From contig JAIUNV010000002.1 in the NCBI GenBank assembly GCA_020161435.1, positions 620,001-684,000 on the forward strand: a stretch of DNA of 64,000 nt, in the 5' to 3' direction. The notes under the pieces were generated by a model, which searched no databases, was not told where the DNA came from, and saw nothing but the letters and a program-made list of their open reading frames with translations. Below, in pieces: positions 1 to 6,658 of the stretch. This stretch comes from Bacteroidota bacterium (GTDB lineage Bacteria > Bacteroidota > Bacteroidia > Chitinophagales > Chitinophagaceae). The translations under genes and the position numbers were made by a program. Every line of letters begins with the position of its first letter. Within the stretch, counting starts at the first letter, position 1.

Positions 1-80
1 GGCTCTCGCTGGCTACCCTGCTGCTGATAGCAATGGCCGTACTGGCCTGGTATGCTGTGCATTTTTTGCAGGGGAAATAA
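1..80 (+). CDS. C-terminal end of an unidentified membrane protein (partial)
   Basis: Reading in the frame of the TAA at 78-80 gives about 25 residues that are almost entirely hydrophobic (a run of Leu, Ala, Ile, Val, Trp and Tyr), ending in a short polar tail Gln-Gly-Lys. This is a terminal transmembrane helix of a gene that starts outside the window. Nothing more can be said about its function. Confidence 0.55.
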   Translation, partial: LSLATLLLIAMAVLAWYAVHFLQGK

Positions 81-232
81 ATAAGCTTGCTACTCCGTTT
101 TTCATTGTTCGTTGCAGCCAGCAGGTTGCAGGAATATTCCTATGCGTTGAACAATTGAAAAGGCTTAAGGCAATGTGGATTGGCTTACAATGAAGATTGA
201 TTTTCAAAGTGGAGAATGTGGTGAGTGTCGGC

Positions 233-240
233 TATTTTTG
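233..240 (+). promoter_or_regulatory. Candidate -7 promoter element (TATTTTTG) of the first cassette-like gene
   Basis: TATTTTTG matches the Bacteroidota -7 consensus TAnnTTTG and lies 19 nt before the ATG at 260. The 13-mer CTATTTTTGAGTT (232-244) recurs upstream of the second cassette-like gene (41486-41498). No clear -33 TTTG was seen. Confidence 0.45.
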
Positions 241-259
241 AGTTGTGCGTCATTTTTCC

Positions 260-796
260 ATGAAATTACAGACTACTTACATATTGTTTTCATTGACTGT
301 TCTGTTTAGCTGCAAGACAGTACATAATCCAAACTTCATTAAATCAAAGAAGGAGAAGCACATCATGTTAACTGGTGCTCCTAAACCTCATGTTCTTTTC
401 TTCCTTGAAAGTTGCGACACGCTGAAATTTAGTAGCCATGACATTTATTCAATGCTTGACAATAACATAAAAAAACAGATTAAGAGCCAAGGCTATTTGA
501 CCAGTCAGACATGGCAAGACCTTGCGAACATCATGAAGAACCAAAGCAGAGATACCCTTGTTTCTCAGAATTTATCTTCAGTTGACGACAAAACAATCAG
601 TGGCATTTTGGATATTTGGGTAGTAAGAGAACTGCTGTTAAAAGGACAAGCCATAGTAGCTTTAAAAGGTGAGACGAACATTCCAAAAAGATTGAAGTAT
701 GTTTTCCTGCGTGACAATTTAGGTGGTCAGCAAGGAAACTTTTACACGGACGACAACAAATTGATTTACTCGACTGTCATTGCTTTTGGTGAATAA
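260..796 (+). CDS. Hypothetical AT-rich lipoprotein, cassette-borne
   Basis: This 178-residue protein starts with a short charged N-terminus, a hydrophobic run and Leu-Phe-Ser-Cys. That is a lipobox-like signal with the lipidated Cys at about residue 18, so an exported lipoprotein is likely. ATG 260 is preferred over the in-frame GTG at 245 because it places the signal peptide correctly. No known family was recognised. The gene is visibly AT-richer than the core genes. It is bounded on the left by GTTGTGCGT (242-250) and on the right by the exact complement ACGCACAAC (802-810), which opens an attC-like hairpin. This suggests acquisition as a mobile gene cassette. Function unknown. Confidence 0.7.
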   Translation: MKLQTTYILFSLTVLFSCKTVHNPNFIKSKKEKHIMLTGAPKPHVLFFLESCDTLKFSSHDIYSMLDNNIKKQIKSQGYLTSQTWQDLANIMKNQSRDTLVSQNLSSVDDKTISGILDIWVVRELLLKGQAIVALKGETNIPKRLKYVFLRDNLGGQQGNFYTDDNKLIYSTVIAFGE

Positions 797-801
797 AACG
801 A

Positions 802-998
802 ACGCACAACAAAAGTATTTGCAAAAGCAGGGCTGAACAATGTAACATCAGCTATGTGCAAGCATCAGCAGTAGTTCCAGCTCGACGTACAATTTTCAGC
901 TTTAGTTCATAACTTCATCTTCAATATTTTTAAATGGGCATTTGTACCTGGCAGACGAGCAATGGATCCCCTGCCTTCGCAAATACTCGAACGTTACC
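802..998 (+). repeat. attC-like recombination site (site 1), long imperfect inverted repeat
   Basis: The left arm 814-832 (AGTATTTGCAAAAGCAGGG) pairs with the right arm 969-987 at 17 of 19 positions. Outside the arms lie AAC (808-810) and GTT (993-995), which are complementary and resemble the R'' AAC and R' GTT of integron attC sites. The two arm mismatches are A823.C978 and A826.C975. On the bottom strand these become T.G wobbles, so the bottom strand folds better, as in attC. The central 136 nt holds a smaller GTACAA/TTGTAC stem. The site begins 5 nt after the stop codon of the upstream ORF. At about 197 bp it is at the long end for attC. Confidence 0.6.
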
Positions 999-1020
999 TC
1001 TATTTCTAATACGAAGTATT

Positions 1021-1175
1021 TAGCCACAATCCCAGCCCTAAGGCTGGGATGGCAGCTGTCCGATTTTTTTCCCGGCAACCTCTCCCGCAGTGCCCGCAGC
1101 GTAGCAATACATCATTGGTGGCTAAAGCCAACTACGGACACCATCATTTTGCCTACGGCTTAAAAGCCGTGGCTA
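1021..1175. repeat. REP-like cluster of small palindromes
   Basis: TAGCCAC (1021-1027) and GTGGCTA (1169-1175) are complementary and enclose several hairpins with CTAA or TAAA loops. One is a 9-bp stem ATCCCAGCC/GGCTGGGAT (1029-1050, loop CTAA). Another is ACGGCT/AGCCGT (1155-1170, loop TAAA). This design resembles REP sequences mobilised by REP-associated tyrosine transposases. No transposase is present in the window, so the assignment is inference. Confidence 0.45.
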
Positions 1176-1193
1176 TGCATAGGCAACCCACAA

Positions 1194-1308
1194 ACTGTCG
1201 CAGGCCTCCCGGCCTGTGACGGGCACGTTACTCAGCCAGCACTACAACAGGCAACAGCACTCACCGCAAGTGTAGTAACTACTATTCTCTGGCCCGGAGG
1301 CCTGCGAA
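1194..1308 (+). repeat. Structured dispersed repeat, copy A
   Basis: About 115 bp, with an imperfect 17-bp terminal inverted repeat (1198-1214 against 1291-1307, one mismatch). A second copy lies at 4147-4260 in the same orientation, about 94% identical over its central 90 bp. The terminal stem shows a compensatory change: the G1203-C1302 pair in this copy is T4156-A4254 in copy B. An internal ACTACA/TGTAGT stem is conserved in both. Confidence 0.7.
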
Positions 1309-1599
1309 GGTGTCCTAAGTTTACTTTCCAGCAACGGCTCCCTCAAAGCTGATTGCGTAGCAATAAACCATGGGTGACAACAGCATCAAGTATCGCCCTC
1401 CGTTTCTTTCATGCCCAGAAAGTGAAATCCAATAAGCCAACTTCAATGCGCAACTTGCATTGCAGGCGACTTTGCAGGAAACAAACTGTTTTAAAGCGGC
1501 TTTTCTCTTCAATCAGGCGTTGTTGCCCGGAATCTTTTTTTGCCATCAGCTTATAAAAAATACCGCCTGCACGGTATAGGGAGGCTTTGCGGTCAAGAA

Positions 1600-1607
1600 T
1601 ACATTCG
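1600..1607 (+). promoter_or_regulatory. Candidate -7 element (TACATTCG) upstream of the FGE-like gene
   Basis: TACATTCG followed by C, 20 nt before ATG 1628. The identical octamer stands at 12853 and 42641, in each case shortly before a start codon. It differs from TAnnTTTG by one base. Confidence 0.35.
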
Positions 1608-1627
1608 CCGAAACAACAGTAAACTGT

Positions 1628-3031
1628 ATGAAAAGACTTTGCCTCATTGCCACCCTGCTCCTTTGCATGAGCGGTGTGTGGGCCAACAACATTACCGTTT
1701 CCAATACCAACTTATCTGGCCAAAACACGGTCAGCGATTTTACGCTGATTAATTTTGATGTGGCTTGGGAAAACAGTTGGCGTACCAGCACCAACGAAAG
1801 CAACTACGATGGTGCCTGGATTTTTGTAAAGTTCAGAAAAAACGGTACCAGCGACTGGAGGCATTGCACCATTTCCTCTACCGGAAACACCCCTGCAAGT
1901 GGTGCAACTTTTTTCATTCCTTCGGATAATAAAGGTGCTTTTATTTACCGCAATGCCAATGGAATTGGCAACGTAAACTACACCGGCAACAAACTTCAGT
2001 GGAATTATGGTGCAGATGGATTGCTGGACAATGAAACAGTGGAGGTTAGAGTATTTGCGTTGGAGATGGTTTATATTCCGCAGGGTTCCTTTCAATTAGG
2101 CAGTGGCGGTACAGAAACACACAACTTCCGAAATGGAACCGTACAAGCACCCTACCTGGTGGCCAGCAACGCCGCCATTACTTTGGGTACCAGTGCAGGT
2201 ACGCTAAATCCCAATGGCGCAGGCACGGCCAGTGGCACTTTACCCATTGCTTTTCCGAAAGGTTTTAATGCTTTCTGGATCATGAAGTACGAAATCAGCC
2301 AGCAGCAATATGCGGATTTTTTAAACCATATTGATGAGGCCAGGGCCACAACAAATGCTGCCAGTAGTGCTGAAATCAACGGCACACATCCAAACCTTGT
2401 AGCACAACAGCCCGAACGGGCAATTGGCAGCCTGAACACGGCACGCCTGGCTGCGCATGCCGACTGGAGTGGCTTGCGCCCCATGACAGAACTGGAGTTT
2501 GAAAAAGCCAGTCGTGGTTATAACACACCTGCCGTACCCAACGAATATGTATGGGGCACCACCCAGGTGTTTTATTTACTATCTACTAATAATCCTGGTT
2601 TGGCCACAGAATCAGTAAACTCTCCGGCGATGGCCAATGCCAACATCAACAACCAGCTTGGCCGGATGACACGTACCGGACTTTTTGCCCGGAGCACTGG
2701 TTCTACCCGTGAGCTGAGTGGCGGCACCTATTATGGCTTAATGGATATGGGCGGAAACGTGAACGAAATTTGCATAGGCGTACATACAACCCCCGGCCGT
2801 GCCTTTACTGACAACGTGCATGGCGATGGGTATCTTGCAGCGTCCGGCACCACAGATGTTGCTAGCTGGATAGATTTTAATGCCTATGGATGGCGGGGTG
2901 GCGCCTTCAACAGCGATGCCGACAATGCCCGCACCTCAGACAGGGGAGCCATTACTATGTATTCAAACATTTACTATTACGATGCCGTTACCGGAGCAGC
3001 AGGCGGCCGTTTGGTACGCACAGCACAATAA
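1628..3031 (+). CDS. Secreted SUMF1/FGE-fold (formylglycine-generating enzyme-like) protein
   Basis: 467 residues with a clear signal peptide (about 1-19, cleavage near Val-Trp-Ala). A unique N-terminal region to about residue 140 is followed by a C-type-lectin/FGE-sulfatase fold. Typical landmarks are EMVYIPQGSFQLG (from about 146), WIMKYEISQQQYADFLN, LRPMTELEFEKASRG, MGGNVNEI and a terminal WRGGAF plus R-x-x-x-R-G region. The pair of redox cysteines that catalytic formylglycine-generating enzymes carry near the C-terminus is not seen, and no sulfatase is nearby. A structural or binding role, as in gliding proteins GldJ/GldK, is therefore more likely than sulfatase maturation. The next gene, 16 nt downstream, encodes a T9SS-exported repeat protein, so the two probably form a transcription unit. 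Confidence 0.8.
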   Translation: MKRLCLIATLLLCMSGVWANNITVSNTNLSGQNTVSDFTLINFDVAWENSWRTSTNESNYDGAWIFVKFRKNGTSDWRHCTISSTGNTPASGATFFIPSDNKGAFIYRNANGIGNVNYTGNKLQWNYGADGLLDNETVEVRVFALEMVYIPQGSFQLGSGGTETHNFRNGTVQAPYLVASNAAITLGTSAGTLNPNGAGTASGTLPIAFPKGFNAFWIMKYEISQQQYADFLNHIDEARATTNAASSAEINGTHPNLVAQQPERAIGSLNTARLAAHADWSGLRPMTELEFEKASRGYNTPAVPNEYVWGTTQVFYLLSTNNPGLATESVNSPAMANANINNQLGRMTRTGLFARSTGSTRELSGGTYYGLMDMGGNVNEICIGVHTTPGRAFTDNVHGDGYLAASGTTDVASWIDFNAYGWRGGAFNSDADNARTSDRGAITMYSNIYYYDAVTGAAGGRLVRTAQ

Positions 3032-3047
3032 CCCAAAACTTAGTTAC

Positions 3048-3914
3048 ATGAAACAAATTATTCTTTTACTAATGGTGTTGGGTAGTCTGGTGGTGCAGGC
3101 ACAAAACAATGCCATTTTTAATGGAGGTTTTGCCGATGGCTGGCATAAAAATGCCTACCAGCAGTCAGCCAATAATATTTACATAGGTGGCAATGGAGAT
3201 GGCTGGCATTTTAATGCATTTGCTCAGTCAGGTAATGCGCTTTTCAACGGTGGCAATGGAGATGGCTGGCATTTTAATGCATTTGCCCAGACAGGCAACA
3301 GCATTTTTGGCGGTGGCCAAGGCGATGGATGGGCTAGCGTATATCGTCCGCAAGGATCATTACCCGTAACCTGGATTTCTTTTACAGCCCGCAAACAAGG
3401 AGCCACTTCTGTGTTACAATGGCAAACAGCAGCAGAGCAAAACAGTGCCTACTTCGATATCGAGAGAAGTAGTACAAGTGATGACTTTCAACGCATTGGT
3501 GCCATGAGTGCAAGCGGCAACAGCAACAGCACGGCAACTTATAACTATGTAGATGCTACCCCCCAGAAGAATGCCAATTTTTACCGAATAAAACAGGTAG
3601 ATAAAGATGGAAAGTTTACCTACACCCCCGTACGTCTGGTAAACTTTGATGAGTCAAACAATGGAACACTTCTCGCCTATCCAGTACCGGCAACAACAAA
3701 GCTCTTTATTTCCGTTCCGGCTGAGTTTGCGGGCCATATGATTATGTTAAGTGTGCTCAGCAGCGAAGGCAAGTTGGTAAAGCAACAGCAAGTAAATATG
3801 CTGGGGGGCGGTCAACTATTGCAATTGGATGTTTCTTCATTGCCTTTTGGAGTGTACCATGTAAAAGTGGCAACACCAAAAAAGCAGGCATCCACCATGT
3901 TTGTAAAACAATAA
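3048..3914 (+). CDS. T9SS-exported protein with GDGW repeats and type A sorting domain
   Basis: 288 residues, starting at ATG 3048 with signal peptide MKQIILLLMVLGSLVVQAQ. Residues about 20-100 contain four consecutive 20-22 residue repeats of the form x-I/L-F-x-GG-x-GDGWH-x-NAFAQ-x-GN. Two are encoded by an exact 38-bp DNA repeat (3186-3223 and 3249-3286). A fibronectin-like module follows, of the LPVTW...W-T-A-E-N...F-IERS...YRIKQVDKDG type common before sorting domains. The last ~75 residues are a T9SS type A sorting domain (YPVPATTKLF ... LPFGVYHVKV). The mature protein should be exported across the outer membrane and anchored or released. Ligand unknown. It follows the FGE-like gene closely. 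Confidence 0.85.
   Translation: MKQIILLLMVLGSLVVQAQNNAIFNGGFADGWHKNAYQQSANNIYIGGNGDGWHFNAFAQSGNALFNGGNGDGWHFNAFAQTGNSIFGGGQGDGWASVYRPQGSLPVTWISFTARKQGATSVLQWQTAAEQNSAYFDIERSSTSDDFQRIGAMSASGNSNSTATYNYVDATPQKNANFYRIKQVDKDGKFTYTPVRLVNFDESNNGTLLAYPVPATTKLFISVPAEFAGHMIMLSVLSSEGKLVKQQQVNMLGGGQLLQLDVSSLPFGVYHVKVATPKKQASTMFVKQ
3186..3286 (+). repeat. In-gene direct repeat, 38 bp exact, 63-bp period
   Basis: Two identical 38-bp blocks (3186-3223 and 3249-3286) encode consecutive GDGWHFNAF protein repeats. Near-perfect DNA identity indicates recent duplication or gene conversion, so repeat number may vary between strains. Confidence 0.85.
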
Positions 3915-3958
3915 GTAACCGAGAGGCCAGACAATAAAAGCTTTTCAGAATATGCTCT

Positions 3959-4012
3959 ATACCTGATGTAAATGAGGTGCTACATACTCAGATACATCAG
4001 GTATTTAGTTTT
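3959..4012 (+). terminator. Intrinsic terminator after the T9SS gene
   Basis: A 12-bp perfect stem ATACCTGATGTA (3959-3970) / TACATCAGGTAT (3993-4004) with a 22-nt loop is followed by a T-rich tract, 45 nt after the stop codon. Confidence 0.65.
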
Positions 4013-4146
4013 GCTAAAACATTGGTGGGCCATAGCGGAGGACTACATAAAAACCCAGGCGAATGATGCTCGTTAGCTTTACTCCAGCTTACATTTATTA
4101 ATGTAGCTTTTCCTCGCATCCTCAAATTTGGCTTATGTTTTCCTCC

Positions 4147-4260
4147 ACTGTTGCATGCCCGCGGCCTGTGACGGGCACGTTACTCAGCCAACACTACAAC
4201 AGGCAACAGCATTCGCCGCAAGTGTAGTAACCACTATTTTCTGGCCCGGAGGCATGCGAA
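4147..4260 (+). repeat. Structured dispersed repeat, copy B
   Basis: Same element as 1194-1308. Homology begins at ACTGT (4147) and ends at GCGAA (4260). The terminal stem is GCATGCC (4153-4159) / GGCATGC (4251-4257), preserved by a double substitution relative to copy A. Only five differences were counted in the central 90 bp. Confidence 0.7.
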
Positions 4261-4334
4261 AGCAATCACTAATTTTTTACCGGCCACACCTGCCATCTTT
4301 CTATCATTGCCGACACATCGTTACGTGAACATTT

Positions 4335-4377
4335 TTTTGTGAACGTTTTCATTTGAATTTTTAAAACGTTCACAAAA
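4335..4377. terminator. Perfect 15-bp inverted repeat between convergent genes
   Basis: TTTTGTGAACGTTTT (4335-4349) and its exact complement (4363-4377) flank a 13-nt loop, 52 nt beyond the end of the minus-strand hutU. With A/T-rich stem ends it could act as a bidirectional terminator, although a long trailing T-run is lacking. Confidence 0.4.
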
Positions 4378-4429
4378 TGGCCGCAGGCCTACAGCTGTAT
4401 CTACCGACTTCTGACTACCGACTACCGAC

Positions 4430-6118
4430 TCAATCAAACAAATTCAACCGGTGAGCTCTCGCCGTGTCCTTCGCTATGTCGTAGCCGGCATCGGCGTGGC
4501 GGATAACGCCCATGCCCGGATCGTTGCGCAGCACCCGTGCCAGGCGGGCCGCAGCAGCATCGGTACCATCGGCAACTATCACCATGCCTGCATGTATGCT
4601 GTAGCCCATGCCTACGCCGCCACCATGGTGTAGACTCACCCAACTGGCACCACCTGCGGTGTTTACCAGCGCATTGAGCAAGGGCCAGTCGGCCACGGCA
4701 TCACTGCCATCCAGCATGGCTTCGGTTTCGCGGTTGGGCGATGCCACAGAGCCGGTATCAAGGTGGTCGCGGCCAATCACAATGGGGGCTTTCACTTTGC
4801 CGGTACGCACCAGCTCATTAAAGGCGAGGCCGGCTTTTTCCCGTTCACCCTGGCCCAGCCAGCAAATGCGGGCCGGCAAACCCTGAAAGGCAATTTTTTC
4901 TTTGGCCAATTGCAGCCAGCGTTGTAGGCTCTGGTTCTCCGGAAATAATTCGGCAATCATGGCATCGGTCACTGCAATGTCATCGGGATCGCCGCTGAGT
5001 GCCGCCCAGCGAAACGGGCCCTTGCCCTCGCAAAACAACGGCCGGATATACGCCGGCACAAAACCCGGGAACAAAGACGCATGACTGCTTAATGGCGGAA
5101 ACTGGGAATGATTGCCGTGATTCTTTTCTTGCTCCAATGCACGGGCCCGCAGGTTGTTGCCATAATCAAAAGTGATGGCGCCTTTTTGCTGTAAGGCCAT
5201 CATGAGCTGCACATGCAAATGCATGCTTTCATAACTCCGCGACAGATAGGCTTCGGGATTAGACTGTCGCAGTGCATTGGCTTCTTCTATACTGAGGGTA
5301 TGCGGGGCATAACCTATCAGCGGATCGTGGGCACTGGTTTGGTCGGTGAGGGTATCGGGCACAATGTCTCTCGACAACAAATGATCGAGCAGGTGCACGG
5401 CATTGCACAACACGCCAATGCTTTTGGCAATGCCTTCGCGGCGGTAGTGCAGCGCTGCATTAATGGCATGGTCGATGCTTGTATATTTTTCGTCGAGGTA
5501 CTTGGTTTCTATGCGTTTGTCAATGCGCCATTCTTCTACTTCGGCTACCAACGCCACGCCTTCGTTCATGGTAATGGCGAGTGGTTGAGCACCACCCATG
5601 CCACCGAGTCCGGCAGTTACATTGAGGGTGCCTTTGAGGCTACCGCCAAAATGTTTGTTGGCAATGGCCGCATAAGTTTCATAAGTGCCCTGCACTATGC
5701 CCTGGCTGCCGATGTAAATCCAGCTGCCGGCGGTCATTTGGCCATACATCATGAGACCCTTTTTTTCGAGCTCTTCAAAGTGCTGCCAGTTGGCCCAGTT
5801 GGGCACCAGCTGGCTATTGCTGATGAGTACCCTTGGTGCATCGGGATGTGTTTTTAAAATGCCTACTGGCTTGCCACTTTGTATGAGCAGACTCTCATCA
5901 TTGTCCAGCACTTTGAGTGCTTTGATGATGTTGTCGAGGGCTTCAAAATTGCGGGCTGCTTTGCCACGACCGCCATATACAATCAGGTCTTCGGGGCGTT
6001 CGGCTACCTCGGGGTCGAGGTTGTTGAGCAACATGCGAAGGGCGGCTTCTTGTATCCAGCCTTTGCATGTAATGTTGGTACCGGTTGGTGTTTTGTATTG
6101 GATGGGATCGTATGGCAT
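4430..6118 (-). CDS. hutU: Urocanate hydratase (urocanase)
   Basis: 562 residues, the usual urocanase length. It catalyses step two of cytosolic histidine degradation, urocanate plus water to 4-imidazolone-5-propionate, using tightly bound NAD+. Visible signatures are [10 protein letters not shown] (about 48-57), the NAD-binding [12 protein letters not shown] (about 170-181), DQTSAHDP (about 259) and the invariant Cys in ICWLGQGER (about 419). The ATG at 6118 is chosen over an upstream in-frame TTG (6124) because it begins the conserved MPYDP segment. No other hut gene adjoins it. A probable hutG lies at 60162-61160 in the same window, so the pathway genes are scattered. Confidence 0.95.
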   Translation of the reverse strand: MPYDPIQYKTPTGTNITCKGWIQEAALRMLLNNLDPEVAERPEDLIVYGGRGKAARNFEALDNIIKALKVLDNDESLLIQSGKPVGILKTHPDAPRVLISNSQLVPNWANWQHFEELEKKGLMMYGQMTAGSWIYIGSQGIVQGTYETYAAIANKHFGGSLKGTLNVTAGLGGMGGAQPLAITMNEGVALVAEVEEWRIDKRIETKYLDEKYTSIDHAINAALHYRREGIAKSIGVLCNAVHLLDHLLSRDIVPDTLTDQTSAHDPLIGYAPHTLSIEEANALRQSNPEAYLSRSYESMHLHVQLMMALQQKGAITFDYGNNLRARALEQEKNHGNHSQFPPLSSHASLFPGFVPAYIRPLFCEGKGPFRWAALSGDPDDIAVTDAMIAELFPENQSLQRWLQLAKEKIAFQGLPARICWLGQGEREKAGLAFNELVRTGKVKAPIVIGRDHLDTGSVASPNRETEAMLDGSDAVADWPLLNALVNTAGGASWVSLHHGGGVGMGYSIHAGMVIVADGTDAAAARLARVLRNDPGMGVIRHADAGYDIAKDTARAHRLNLFD

Positions 6119-6658
6119 AAACAACGTTTTATTTTTTTACCACAGAGGTATCAGAAGTTTGCACAGAGGAACACAGTGTTTTTAAGAACCAGCAAGCCTC
6201 CTATGCTCTTGAAGCATTACAAAGGTTTAGGTAATTGGGATTGGAGTTGTTGACTTTCATCATGCGTTTTTTTTAACCACCAACACGCTAAGGCAAGAAG
6301 ATTACAAAGTTTTTTTTACCACAGAGGCAAAGGAGTCTGGCACAGAGGAGCACAGTGTTTTTTGTTTGAACTACTAAAAAACTAAAGGCTCCAAGCAATT
6401 CATCACTACCTCAACTTTCTTATTGCTTATTCTGTGTTTCTTATTCCTTATTTCTGTTTGAACCACTAAGACCCGAAGGGCGCCAAAAAATTCATCATTC
6501 ATCACTCCTCATTCATCATTCCCCAACTTTCTTATTTCTTATTCTTTATTTGTTATTCCTTATTGCAGAATACAAGTTTTCATTTATTTTCTCCAACTGT
6601 CTTGCCCAAAGGTATCGTCTTACAACACGTATCTTTTCAAAAATGAATTTGTATGTGT
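6119..6658. repeat. Gene-free stretch filled with degenerate ACCACAGAG and AACCACTAAG repeats
   Basis: Related units occur at about 6139 and 6318 (ACCACAGAGG...GCACAGAGGAxCACAGTGTTTTT), at about 6276 (AACCACCAACACGCTAAGG), and as a degenerate tandem pair at 6363-6454 and 6455-6567. Both members of the pair run from TGTTTGAACyACTAA to CTTATTCCTTATTkC, the second enlarged by an extra ATTCATCA-type insertion. No gene was found. Such runs are familiar from Bacteroidota intergenic DNA, but their role is not known to me. Confidence 0.65.

Larger units (their letters stand above)
999..1627. other. Gene-free stretch with REP-like hairpins, repeat copy A and the promoter of the FGE-like gene
   Basis: About 630 bases without a convincing gene. 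It holds a cluster of short hairpins (1021-1175), the structured repeat copy A (1194-1308) and a promoter-like TACATTCG (1600-1607). Nothing definable was seen between 1309 and 1599, apart from a short motif GCGTAGCAATA that also occurs near 1098. Confidence 0.6.
4013..4429. other. Gene-free stretch between convergent genes
   Basis: Holds repeat copy B (4147-4260) and a perfect inverted repeat (4335-4377). No coding region could be supported. Confidence 0.6.

Noticed and set aside
802..998. Site 1 as an ordinary rho-independent terminator
   Set aside because: The arms are 136 nt apart, no T-run follows, and the mismatches favour the bottom strand rather than the transcript.
942..1163. 73-codon open frame in the attC-like/REP-like region
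   Set aside because: It runs through the right arm of the attC-like hairpin and the REP-like palindromes, has no start context and no recognisable protein character.
2880..3047. N-terminal extension of the T9SS protein upstream of ATG 3048
   Set aside because: It overlaps the end of the FGE-like gene, and the signal peptide begins exactly at 3048.
3186..3286. CRISPR-like direct repeats
   Set aside because: The repeats are in frame within a coding region and encode a protein repeat; there are no spacers.
4128..4328. 66-codon open frame over repeat copy B
   Set aside because: It coincides with the structured repeat, and copy A in the same orientation is not preserved as protein.
5213..5857. 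214-codon frame antisense to hutU
   Set aside because: Shadow of the highly conserved urocanase frame; its own sequence has no domain features.
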